From Bacillota bacterium (GTDB lineage: Bacteria; Bacillota; Clostridia; Acetivibrionales; DSM-1351), in NCBI GenBank assembly GCA_023426005.1, contig JAFABO010000173.1, positions 1 to 7,405 on the forward strand: a stretch of 7,405 bases of DNA, read 5' to 3'. The notes beneath the pieces were generated by a model that worked only from the letters and a program-made list of their open reading frames with translations, made no database searches and had not been told where the DNA came from. Numbering within the stretch: position 1 is the stretch's first letter; each line of letters begins with the position of its first letter. The position numbers and the translations under genes were made by a program. This document shows positions 1 through 6,306 of this stretch, piece by piece.

Positions 1-3
1 GTC

Positions 4-32
4 TTGTCAAATTGCAATCTTCGTACTAAAAT
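4..32 (+). promoter_or_regulatory. Sigma-A type promoter of the tRNA-Pro gene
   Basis: A -35 box TTGTCA (4-9) and a -10 box TAAAAT (27-32) are separated by exactly 17 bases. Each matches the consensus at 5 of 6 positions. Transcription would start near position 39, about 10 bases before the mature tRNA, which suits a short 5' leader removed by RNase P. The boxes are seen; promoter activity is inferred. Confidence 0.6.
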
Positions 33-49
33 ATATAAATGTAGTAATT

Positions 50-126
50 CGGGAATTAGCGCAGTTTGGTAGCGCGCTTGGTTCGGGACCAAGAGGCCGG
101 GAGTTCGAGTCTCCCATTTCCGACCA
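50..126 (+). tRNA. tRNA-Pro, anticodon CGG, CCA tail encoded
   Basis: The 77-nt cloverleaf folds fully. The acceptor stem is CGGGAAT (50-56) with ATTTCCG (116-122), including one G-U pair. The anticodon stem is CTTGG/CCAAG (77-81 and 89-93) around loop TTCGGGA, with anticodon CGG at 84-86. The T arm is GGGAG-TTCGAGT-CTCCC (99-115). Discriminator A123 is followed by an encoded CCA (124-126). A C1-G72 first pair with A73 is the usual identity pattern of bacterial tRNA-Pro, and the CGG anticodon reads the proline codon CCG. The gene stands alone, with its own promoter upstream and an intrinsic terminator directly after it. Confidence 0.97.
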
Positions 127-131
127 CCGGG

Positions 132-170
132 AACAGCAGGTTTGAATAATATTTCAAATCTGCTGTTTTT
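132..170 (+). terminator. Intrinsic terminator after tRNA-Pro
   Basis: A 15-bp stem, arms 132-146 and 153-167 with one G-U pair, closes a 6-nt loop and runs into a T tract (166-170). It begins five bases after the CCA end, so the tRNA is a single-gene transcript. On the opposite strand the hairpin is followed by G/C bases and not T, so it should work only on the + strand. Confidence 0.9.
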
Positions 171-337
171 GTAGTACTATTTTGATTTTTTGCGTACTGC
201 CGCAGGATCATATCATACGTAATATGGAATCGCTGCGACAATCACTTTGTCGAATAAAGTTTATAGTAAAACAAAATGAGTATAATCTTTCCTGCTTCTG
301 TACAATCTATCTGATATGTCATCCGCTTCAAATTTTC

Positions 338-366
338 TTGACACGGGAATAAAATAAGTCGATAAT
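338..366 (+). promoter_or_regulatory. Candidate promoter P1 for the radical SAM operon
   Basis: A perfect -35 box TTGACA (338-343) is followed after exactly 17 bases by GATAAT (361-366), 5 of 6 to the -10 consensus. Transcription would start near 373 and give a leader of about 230 bases before the start codon at 606. The boxes are seen; use of the promoter is inferred. Confidence 0.6.
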
Positions 367-380
367 TACATACGTGTAGC

Positions 381-424
381 CAAAACAAATATAAAAATTA
401 TATTATCATATTGTATTTGTTTTG
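381..424. repeat. Perfect 11-bp inverted repeat overlapping promoter P2
   Basis: CAAAACAAATA (381-391) and its exact reverse complement TATTTGTTTTG (414-424) are separated by 22 bases. The right arm covers the spacer and the TG extension of promoter P2 (403-431), and the left arm lies just downstream of P1. No T tract follows on either strand, so it is not a terminator. It could be an operator or an RNA hairpin of the P1 transcript; its function is unknown. Confidence 0.45.
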
Positions 425-431
425 ATATAAT
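403..431 (+). promoter_or_regulatory. Candidate promoter P2 with extended -10
   Basis: A perfect -10 TATAAT (426-431) carries a TGn extension (TG at 423-424). A weak -35 TTATCA (403-408, 4 of 6) sits 17 bases upstream. The extended -10 can compensate for the weak -35. The start site would lie near 438, about 170 bases before the radical SAM start codon. AT-rich context lowers confidence. Confidence 0.45.
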
Positions 432-595
432 AAGTTTTGCAGCAGGTTAATATTTACCGAAAGGTTGTTAAAGAATTTATTTTGTTCTTTTTTTTTGGCT
501 TTTTATTTATATGAAATAATCCTATTAGGTCAATAGAGCCTATTTTTTGGTATATAATTGAGTATATAATAATGTAAAAATATTTAATTGAGAAT

Positions 596-599
596 GGAG
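596..599 (+). promoter_or_regulatory. Ribosome binding site that sets the radical SAM start
   Basis: GGAG at 596-599 lies six bases before ATG 606. The same frame also has TTG 588 and ATG 594, but those overlap or precede this GGAG and have no Shine-Dalgarno sequence of their own. This makes 606 the likely start. Confidence 0.75.
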
Positions 600-605
600 C
601 TTGAT

Positions 606-2444
606 ATGGGGATAAAACTCTCGGATGGATTACTGAAAAGTGTTGAAAAACCATCCAGATACACCGGAAACGAATGGAACAGCATCATTAAGGATCCAAA
701 AAGCATTAATATACGATTTGCATTTTGTTTTCCCGACACCTATGAAATAGGAATGTCACACCTTGGCATGAAAATACTGTATCATTTACTGAACGAAAGA
801 CAGGACTGCTATTGTGAAAGAGTATTTGCCCCGTGGACGGATATGGAAAGCAAAATGAGGGAAAACAACATACCGCTCTATTCACTTGAAAGCAAGGACC
901 CTATTAAGGATTTCGATTTTGTGGGCTTTACCCTTCAATATGAAATGAGCTTTTCAAATATAGTAAACATGCTTGACCTTGCCGGGATTCCCATTCTGGC
1001 AGAAGAGAGAAGTACCGGGGCTCCATTTGTCTGTGCAGGCGGACCCTGTGCCTACAATCCCGAGCCCCTGGCCGGCATAGTTGATTTCTTTATGATGGGT
1101 GAAGGTGAAGAAATAATAAATGAAGTTATGGACGTATACGGCGGGTGGAAGGGAACAGGCAAGCCGAGAGAAGCTTTTCTTGAGGAAATTGCCAAAATAG
1201 AAGGCATTTATGTCCCTTCCTTCTACGAGTTTACCTACAATGAGGATGGAACCATAAAGGAATTTCTGCCTCTGAAGCCCCATTATCCCACCAGGATAAG
1301 GAAGCGTATTATCAAGGATATGGATAAGGCATATTTTCCTGATAAAATTGTTGTTCCATACACAGATATAGTTCATGACAGAATAATGCTTGAAATATTC
1401 AGAGGCTGTACAAGAGGCTGCCGTTTTTGTCAGGCAGGCTTCATATACAGGCCTGTCAGGGAAAAAAGCCCGGAAAGGCTGCTGGAACTGGCTAAGAAGC
1501 TGGAAGAAAGCACCGGTTATGAAGAAATATCCCTCACATCTCTCAGCACCAGTGACTATACGGGGCTGAAGCCTTTAACCACAGGCTTGCTTGAGGATAT
1601 GGAGGAAAGGAAAGTGAATTTATCACTTCCTTCCTTAAGAATTGATTCCTTTTCACTGGATTTGATGGAAAAGGCGCAGAAGGTGCGTAAGAGCGGACTT
1701 ACCTTTGCACCCGAGGCCGGGACGCAAAGATTGAGGGATGTTATCAACAAGGGCGTAACCGAAGAGAATCTTCTGAGGGCGGTATTCCTGGCTTTCAATG
1801 GCGGTTGGAACGGTGTTAAGCTGTACTTTATGCTGGGCCTGCCTTCTGAAACGCTTGAAGATGTTGAAGGGATAGCTGATTTGGCCTATAAGGTAGTTGA
1901 TGTATACAGAAATGTTCCCAGGGAGAAAAAGGGGAAGGGGCTCAATGTAACCGTAAGTACTGCAACCTTTGTACCAAAGGCCTTTACACCTTTCCAGTGG
2001 GAGCCCCAGGACAGTATTGAAAATGTCCATGGAAAACAAATGTATTTGAAAGACAAAATACGTTCAAGGCAGATCACATATAATTATCATGAAAATAAAC
2101 TCAGCTTTATGGAAGCCGTGTTTGCCCGCGGAGATCGAAGGGTCTGCAAGGTTTTGATCAGGGCCTGGCAGATGGGCTGTAAATTTGACGGCTGGGGAGA
2201 GCATTACAAGTATGATGTTTGGATGAAGGCCTTTGAAGAATGCGGTGTGGATCCGTATTTTTACGTTACCCGCAGGAGGCAGTATGACGAAGTCCTGCCC
2301 TGGGATCATGTGGATGTGGGAGTATCCAAACAATATCTGATAAATGAGAGTAAAAAGGCCCTGGAAGGAAAGATCACTCCCAATTGCAGAGTTGACTGCG
2401 GAGGCTGCGGTGCTGCCGCGCTGAACAACGGAATATGCGGATAA
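606..2444 (+). CDS. B12-binding-like/radical SAM protein, TIGR03960-type
   Basis: This 612-residue protein is a radical SAM enzyme of unknown reaction. The N-terminal third resembles a cobalamin-binding-like fold: a DTYEIGMSHLG stretch near residue 40, GGPCAYNPEPLAG near 140, then a GEGEE motif. I see no DxHxxG B12 ligand motif, so B12 binding is doubtful. The radical SAM core carries the CxxxCxxC [4Fe-4S] motif at C268, C272 and C275 (GCTRGCRFCQAG), followed by a TIM-barrel-like region with EISLTSLSTSDY and FAPEAGTQRLRDVINKG. The C-terminus has four further cysteines (C594, C598, C601, C611). Length and layout match the TIGR03960 family, which is found beside, or fused to, a DUF2344/TIGR03936 protein; that partner follows here after 51 bases. 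It is probably a cytosolic enzyme acting on RNA or ribosome components, but that is inferred only from neighbours. Family assignment is confident; function is not. Confidence 0.93.
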   Translation: MGIKLSDGLLKSVEKPSRYTGNEWNSIIKDPKSINIRFAFCFPDTYEIGMSHLGMKILYHLLNERQDCYCERVFAPWTDMESKMRENNIPLYSLESKDPIKDFDFVGFTLQYEMSFSNIVNMLDLAGIPILAEERSTGAPFVCAGGPCAYNPEPLAGIVDFFMMGEGEEIINEVMDVYGGWKGTGKPREAFLEEIAKIEGIYVPSFYEFTYNEDGTIKEFLPLKPHYPTRIRKRIIKDMDKAYFPDKIVVPYTDIVHDRIMLEIFRGCTRGCRFCQAGFIYRPVREKSPERLLELAKKLEESTGYEEISLTSLSTSDYTGLKPLTTGLLEDMEERKVNLSLPSLRIDSFSLDLMEKAQKVRKSGLTFAPEAGTQRLRDVINKGVTEENLLRAVFLAFNGGWNGVKLYFMLGLPSETLEDVEGIADLAYKVVDVYRNVPREKKGKGLNVTVSTATFVPKAFTPFQWEPQDSIENVHGKQMYLKDKIRSRQITYNYHENKLSFMEAVFARGDRRVCKVLIRAWQMGCKFDGWGEHYKYDVWMKAFEECGVDPYFYVTRRRQYDEVLPWDHVDVGVSKQYLINESKKALEGKITPNCRVDCGGCGAAALNNGICG

Positions 2445-2484
2445 GGCGCTGATTATATAAATTGCATGTAAATGTGCGATAGAT

Positions 2485-2489
2485 GGAGG
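2485..2489 (+). promoter_or_regulatory. Ribosome binding site that sets a TTG start for the DUF2344 gene
   Basis: GGAGG at 2485-2489 is six bases before TTG 2496. The only upstream ATG in frame (2472) would place this Shine-Dalgarno sequence inside the gene and has no good site of its own. From TTG the protein begins M-V-N-I-R-V-K-F, the normal start of the family fold. Confidence 0.75.
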
Positions 2490-2495
2490 CTAATT

Positions 2496-3206
2496 TTGGT
2501 TAATATACGGGTAAAATTCAGGCGTGGAGAAGAAGTTAAATTTATTTCACACTTGGATCTGATGAAGGTTTTTGAACGTGCCATAAGAAGGGCCAGACTT
2601 CCCATCGCTTACTCACAAGGCTTTAATCCCCACCCCGGTATGGTGTTTGGACTTCCTCTGAGTGTCGGGGTCACAAGTGAAGCGGAATATGGAGACTTTG
2701 AGATTATTGATGACAGTCTGCCGATGAATGAGTTTATTGAAAGGCTCAACGAGCAGCTGCCGCGGGGGCTGGAGGTTTTAGCCGCAAAACGGAGACAGGC
2801 AAAACAGAATATAATGGCTACAATTTCAGCTTCTGAATACATTGTAGTAGTCGGTACCGGGTATGAGTGCACTGAAAAAAGTCTGAAAGCCGGTATAGGC
2901 AAATATCTTTCACAAAAAGAGATAATAGTAAAGAAGAAGACCAAAAGCGGAGTTAAGGATACAGATATAAAAGACATGATTTTCGACCTGGGTTTTGAAT
3001 TGCAGCCCTGTGGGACTTTAAACATAATAAAGCTCACCATGCTGGTCAGTGCCGGCAGCAAGGCCAATCTGAAACCGGAATTGCTTGTGGAATCTTTATT
3101 TAAAATATTTGAAACCGGATACGAGATAGACAGGATTCATAGATCCAAACTTTATGTCAAGGTTCAGGAAGAATTGCTGGATCCCATGGATGGGAAAGTA
3201 TTGTAA
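2496..3206 (+). CDS. DUF2344 / TIGR03936 radical SAM-linked protein
   Basis: This 236-residue protein is the partner of the radical SAM enzyme just upstream. The family hallmark is the N-terminal block: RVKFRRGEEVKFISHLDLM at about 5-23, then SQGFNPHPGMVFGLPLSVG at about 40-58. The rest, including a Lys-rich stretch around residues 140-155 and a final basic RIHRSKLYVKVQ segment, is less conserved. No catalytic motif, signal peptide or membrane segment is visible. In some bacteria this domain is fused to the end of the radical SAM protein, so it probably acts with it, perhaps as a substrate-binding subunit; that is inference. A TTG start at 2496 is chosen because of the GGAGG six bases upstream. 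Spacing from the previous gene (51 bases) and to the next (80 bases) fits co-transcription. Confidence 0.9.
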   Translation: MVNIRVKFRRGEEVKFISHLDLMKVFERAIRRARLPIAYSQGFNPHPGMVFGLPLSVGVTSEAEYGDFEIIDDSLPMNEFIERLNEQLPRGLEVLAAKRRQAKQNIMATISASEYIVVVGTGYECTEKSLKAGIGKYLSQKEIIVKKKTKSGVKDTDIKDMIFDLGFELQPCGTLNIIKLTMLVSAGSKANLKPELLVESLFKIFETGYEIDRIHRSKLYVKVQEELLDPMDGKVL

Positions 3207-3229
3207 GGGTGTTTTGGAAAACCCGGATA

Positions 3230-3269
3230 CACGTGAAATAGACAGACGTGATTGGCATTAATTCCACGT
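3230..3269 (+). repeat. Three CACGT/ACGTG elements before rng, able to form alternative hairpins
   Basis: CACGTG (3230-3235), ACGTG (3246-3250) and CACGT (3265-3269) lie in 40 bases between the DUF2344 gene and rng. The middle copy can pair with either neighbour (loops of 11 or 14 bases) but not both. The downstream pairing would end only six bases before the GGAGA Shine-Dalgarno of rng (3276-3280), so it could affect translation. The repeats are seen; any regulation is inferred. Confidence 0.4.
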
Positions 3270-3286
3270 AGGAATGGAGATTTTGA

Positions 3287-4570
3287 ATGATTAACGAGAT
3301 TATTGTAGACGTCGGCGCCGGTGAGATAAGAGTGGGTATTCTTGAGGATAAAGAGCTGGTTGAAATTCACATTGAAAGAACAAATCATCAGGGTATTGTA
3401 GGAAATATATACAGGGGCAGGGTCAGCAGTGTCCTGCCCGGTATGCAGGCGGCATTTATTGATATAGGCTACGAAAAGAATGCTTTTCTCTATGTTGGTG
3501 ATGCCATACCTCAGAAAGAGTACACCGATGATGAATTAGACGTCTTTCGTGATTATACCGGGTACAATATTACAGATCTGCTGAAAGTGGGGCAGGAAAT
3601 AACTGTCCAGGTTATCAAGGAACCTATCGGAACCAAGGGACCGAGGGTTTCAACACATATTACACTTCCGGGACGTAATCTGGTTCTTTTGCCAAATGCC
3701 GATTATGTGGGTATATCCCGCAGAATTGAAAGCGATGACGAGAGATTGAAGCTAAAAAAAATAGCCGAAAGGCTGAAGCCCGAAAATATGGGGCTTATTG
3801 TCCGTACAGTATCGGAAGGTAAGGAAGAAGCAGATTTTATTGAAGATGTTTCATTTTTAACCAGGCTTTGGGCTAAAATAAAGCAGTCGGAAAGCAGCGG
3901 GCCGATTCCAAGGTGCATCCACAAGGATATTAACCTGATATACAGGTCGGTGAGGGATTTATTTACCTGGAATATTGATAAATTCATTATCAATGATGAA
4001 AAAGAATATAACAAGGTGCTGGAACTTGTTGAAATGATATCTCCTGCACTGAAGAACAGGGTTGAACTCTTCAGCAAGGATTATGCCATTTTTGATTATT
4101 ATCAGATTGAAACAAAAATAGAGAGAGCCCTGGCAAGAAAGGTATGGTTAAAATGCGGAGGGTATATTATTATCGACAAAACCGAGGCGCTTACAGTAAT
4201 AGATGTCAATACGGGAAAATTTGTGGGCGATAATAATCTTGAAGATACAGTGCTGAAAACAAATATCGAAGCTACGAAGGAAATCGCAAAACAACTGAGG
4301 CTGCGGGATATAGGCGGAATTGTAATCATAGATTTTATTGATATGAGCGACTCGGAACATCAGCAGATGGTCCTGGACTCACTGCGGCAAAGCCTCAAAA
4401 GCGACCGGACCAAAACCATAGTTCTGGGAATGACTGCTCTTGGGCTGGTGGAAATGACCAGAAAGAAGATCCGCCAGGAGCTTGCAACAGTGATGAAATG
4501 TGAATGTCCATATTGTGAAGGTACCGGTAAAATCAATTCAGCCGTTACAAATGCAGTTAACAGGAATTAA
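3287..4570 (+). CDS. rng: Ribonuclease E/G family endoribonuclease (RNase G-like), short form
   Basis: This 427-residue cytosolic endoribonuclease would cut single-stranded RNA in rRNA maturation and mRNA decay. The N-terminus carries an RNase-H-like segment and then the S1 domain (about 38-125; GNIYRGRVSSVLPGMQAAF and FIDIGYEKNAFL). The catalytic DNase I-like domain holds both metal-binding aspartates, D306 in VIDVNTG and D349 in VIIDFIDM. They are 43 residues apart, the same as D303 and D346 in E. coli RNase E. The zinc-link CPxC is C407-P-Y-C410. The protein stops about 17 residues after the zinc link, so the C-terminal small domain of E. coli RNase G (489 aa) is absent. ATG 3287 is preceded by GGAGA at 3276-3280. 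It is the third gene of the radical SAM operon and ends just before a strong terminator. Classification as RNase G and not E rests on the lack of a long scaffold tail. Confidence 0.95.
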   Translation: MINEIIVDVGAGEIRVGILEDKELVEIHIERTNHQGIVGNIYRGRVSSVLPGMQAAFIDIGYEKNAFLYVGDAIPQKEYTDDELDVFRDYTGYNITDLLKVGQEITVQVIKEPIGTKGPRVSTHITLPGRNLVLLPNADYVGISRRIESDDERLKLKKIAERLKPENMGLIVRTVSEGKEEADFIEDVSFLTRLWAKIKQSESSGPIPRCIHKDINLIYRSVRDLFTWNIDKFIINDEKEYNKVLELVEMISPALKNRVELFSKDYAIFDYYQIETKIERALARKVWLKCGGYIIIDKTEALTVIDVNTGKFVGDNNLEDTVLKTNIEATKEIAKQLRLRDIGGIVIIDFIDMSDSEHQQMVLDSLRQSLKSDRTKTIVLGMTALGLVEMTRKKIRQELATVMKCECPYCEGTGKINSAVTNAVNRN

Positions 4571-4576
4571 TCAGAC

Positions 4577-4619
4577 AAAAAAGGTTGATGAAGACAAAAG
4601 TGTTCATCGGCCTTTTTTT
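4577..4619 (+). terminator. Intrinsic terminator after rng, likely bidirectional
   Basis: A 16-bp stem (4577-4592 with 4603-4618) has six A-T pairs at its base and two G-U wobbles, a 10-nt loop and a T7 tract (4613-4619). The matching A6 run on the 5' side supplies a T tract on the other strand too. It starts 6 bases after the rng stop codon and ends the operon before araA. Confidence 0.9.
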
Positions 4620-4691
4620 ATTATTTTGTACCTCACGGGTCTGAATATTCGGATATATAAGCAGTCATAATACTTTTGTCTCACGGATGGC

Positions 4692-4720
4692 TTGATTTTT
4701 TTGCAAAGGGAATATAAAAT
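4692..4720 (+). promoter_or_regulatory. Candidate araA promoter
   Basis: TTGATT (4692-4697) and TAAAAT (4715-4720) are separated by 17 bases, each close to the sigma-A consensus. The start site would be near 4727, giving a leader of about 47 bases to the araA ATG. It lies downstream of the rng terminator, so araA should be transcribed separately. Confidence 0.6.
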
Positions 4721-4729
4721 TAACTTATA

Positions 4730-4745
4730 ACATGTGCATACAAGT
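4730..4745. promoter_or_regulatory. Candidate AraR-like operator
   Basis: The 16-bp imperfect palindrome ACATGTGCATACAAGT has half-sites ACnTGT and ACAnGT placed symmetrically. It resembles the AraR operator pattern of Bacillota (in B. subtilis close to ATTTGTACGTACAAAT, from memory). It sits a few bases past the predicted start site of the araA promoter, a typical repressor position. No regulator gene is in the window, so the assignment rests on pattern and context alone. Confidence 0.45.
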
Positions 4746-4773
4746 TGAACACATAGGGAGGAGTTAGAAAAAT

Positions 4774-6261
4774 ATGATGAATTATAAGGATTTTGAATTT
4801 TGGTTTATAACAGGGAGTCAGCATTTGTACGGCCCGGAGACCCTGAAGCAGGTTGCCGGACACTCAAAGGCAATGGTTGAAGCTTTGAACATGGATTCTG
4901 CCGTCCCCTATAAAATTGTTTATAAACCGACGGTTACCACGCCTGAAGAGATAACAAAGGTTCTTACCGATGCAAATGCTGATGCAAAATGTGCCGGGGT
5001 CATCACATGGATGCACACTTTTTCACCTTCGAAGATGTGGATAGCAGGTTTTTCTCAGCTGAAGAAACCTTTGCTGCACCTCCATACACAATTCAATCAG
5101 GCGCTTCCGTGGAATGATATAGATATGGACTTTATGAACCTGAACCAATCGGCACATGGGGACAGAGAGCATGGATTTATCGGTGCGAGAATGCGTTTGT
5201 CCCGTAAAGTAATCGCCGGATACTGGGAGGATGCAAAAGTCCGCGAAAGGATCGGAGCATGGGAAAGAACAGCAGTTGCATTCATATGGGGAAGACATCT
5301 CAAAGTTGTAAGATTTGGAGATAATATGCGTGAGGTTGCGGTTACCGAAGGTGACAAGGTTGAAGCACAGATCAAATTTGGCTGGTCGGTTAATACCCAC
5401 GGGGTGGGGGATCTTGCAGCCAGAGTAAACAGCGTTACCGATGAGCAGATAGCTGGGCAGATAGCTGAATATAAAAATAAATATGATATTGCAGATTCTG
5501 CTCAAACAGATGAAAAGCTGCAGGCAATCAGAGAGCAGGCAAGAATTGAACTTGGTATTAAAGCAATTCTTAAAGAAGGCGGTTTCAGCGCGTTTACAAC
5601 TACCTTTGAAGATTTGCATGGTCTCAAGCAGCTGCCGGGTCTGGCCGCACAGGATCTGATGGCACAGGGCTACGGTTTTGGCGGAGAGGGAGACTGGAAG
5701 ATTTCTGCTCTAACCAATGTAATGAAGGTAATGTCAAATAACAAAGGAACTTCATTTATGGAGGACTATACTTATAACCTGGTACCCGGTGAGGAAATGA
5801 TCCTTGGGGCTCATATGCTGGAGGTTTGCCCTACCATAGCCGCTACAAAGCCACGGCTGGAGGTACACCCGCTTGGTATAGGCGGTAAGGCCGACCCTGC
5901 CAGAATAGTATTTGACGGTGCGGCGGGCCATGCGGTTTGTGCGTCGCTGATTGATATGGGAAACCGCTTCCGCCTGATCATAAATGAAGCTGAGGCTATC
6001 CAGCCCACTGTCAATATGCCGAAGCTGCCTGTTGCAAGAGTACTGTGGAAACCGGAACCGTCTCTCCAGATAGGTGCCGAAGCCTGGATTTATGCCGGCG
6101 GCGCACACCATACGGTGTTCTCCACGCAGGTCACTGCCGAGCAGCTTGTTGACTGGGCTGAAATGGCTGGAATTGAATATGTGCTTATCAATAAGGACAC
6201 TACCATTCAGAGCCTCAGAAATGCATTAAGATGGAATGAAGTTGCCTGGAAATTATTATAA
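4774..6261 (+). CDS. araA: L-arabinose isomerase (EC 5.3.1.4)
   Basis: This 495-residue enzyme converts L-arabinose to L-ribulose, the first step of bacterial arabinose use, with a divalent metal such as Mn2+. It starts with the family block FWFITGSQHLYGPETL and is close in length to E. coli AraA (500 aa). The four metal-binding/catalytic residues are all in their expected contexts: E305 (GGEGDWK), E330 (SFMEDYTYNL), H347 (GAHMLEVCP) and H446 (GGAHHTVF), matching E306, E333, H350 and H450 of E. coli. It appears intact and functional, hexameric by family knowledge, and cytosolic. ATG 4774 is chosen over ATG 4777 because AGGGAGGAG (4755-4763) is already rather far upstream. No araB, araD, transporter or regulator gene adjoins it. 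It has its own promoter, candidate operator and terminator, so it forms a single-gene unit set between rng and rplU. Confidence 0.98.
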   Translation: MMNYKDFEFWFITGSQHLYGPETLKQVAGHSKAMVEALNMDSAVPYKIVYKPTVTTPEEITKVLTDANADAKCAGVITWMHTFSPSKMWIAGFSQLKKPLLHLHTQFNQALPWNDIDMDFMNLNQSAHGDREHGFIGARMRLSRKVIAGYWEDAKVRERIGAWERTAVAFIWGRHLKVVRFGDNMREVAVTEGDKVEAQIKFGWSVNTHGVGDLAARVNSVTDEQIAGQIAEYKNKYDIADSAQTDEKLQAIREQARIELGIKAILKEGGFSAFTTTFEDLHGLKQLPGLAAQDLMAQGYGFGGEGDWKISALTNVMKVMSNNKGTSFMEDYTYNLVPGEEMILGAHMLEVCPTIAATKPRLEVHPLGIGGKADPARIVFDGAAGHAVCASLIDMGNRFRLIINEAEAIQPTVNMPKLPVARVLWKPEPSLQIGAEAWIYAGGAHHTVFSTQVTAEQLVDWAEMAGIEYVLINKDTTIQSLRNALRWNEVAWKLL

Positions 6262-6270
6262 GCAGGAATG

Positions 6271-6306
6271 AAAAAAGTACGGCGCATAACGGTGCGCTAC
6301 TTTTTT
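6271..6306 (+). terminator. Intrinsic terminator after araA
   Basis: A stem AAAAAAGTA (6271-6279) with TACTTTTTT (6298-6306), plus GCGCA/TGCGC (6282-6286 and 6293-6297), has a two-base bulge (6280-6281) and a 6-nt loop, and ends in T6. It begins 9 bases after the araA stop. The A6/T6 base makes action on both strands possible. Confidence 0.85.

Larger units (their letters stand above)
171..605. other. AT-rich non-coding stretch upstream of the radical SAM gene
   Basis: No credible gene is seen. The contents are a perfect 6-bp hairpin CGACAA/TTGTCG (236-241 and 247-252) with no T tract; two promoter-like sites (338-366 and 403-431); an 11-bp inverted repeat (381-391 and 414-424); a 14-bp imperfect palindrome at 445-458; a run of nine T at 488-496; and a weak 5-bp hairpin TAGGT/GCCTA (526-530 and 538-542) followed by six T (543-548). 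Base composition is so AT-rich that some of these matches are expected by chance. Confidence 0.6.

Noticed and set aside
470..496. Terminator-like AAAGAA/TTCTTT stem followed by T6
   Set aside because: The 6-bp stem has one G-C pair and a 9-nt loop, too weak for a convincing terminator in DNA this rich in A and T.
588..605. Earlier starts (TTG 588, ATG 594) for the radical SAM protein
   Set aside because: The GGAG at 596-599 would lie inside the gene, neither start has its own Shine-Dalgarno sequence, and ATG 606 has ideal spacing.
454..654. A 66-codon - strand frame across the leader and the start of the radical SAM gene
   Set aside because: It is rich in Ile, Lys and Phe from AT-rich DNA, overlaps a clear gene start, and has no ribosome binding site that I can see.
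606..1400. Cobalamin-binding function for the N-terminal domain of the radical SAM protein
   Set aside because: The region has the general look of the fold but no DxHxxG motif, so B12 dependence cannot be claimed.
4624..4631. Second AraR half-site TTTTGTAC upstream of the araA promoter
   Set aside because: Only one half-site is present; the following bases do not form the symmetric partner.
4700..4715. CcpA cre-like site in the araA promoter (TGCAAAGGGAATAT)
   Set aside because: It differs from the cre consensus at about three conserved positions, including the central CG and the 3' CA.
5023..5619. A 198-codon open frame on the - strand inside araA
   Set aside because: It mirrors a fully motif-supported araA, has no recognisable domain, and is Cys/Ile/Phe-rich in the way antisense shadow frames are. 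The other - strand frames within genes were rejected for the same reason.
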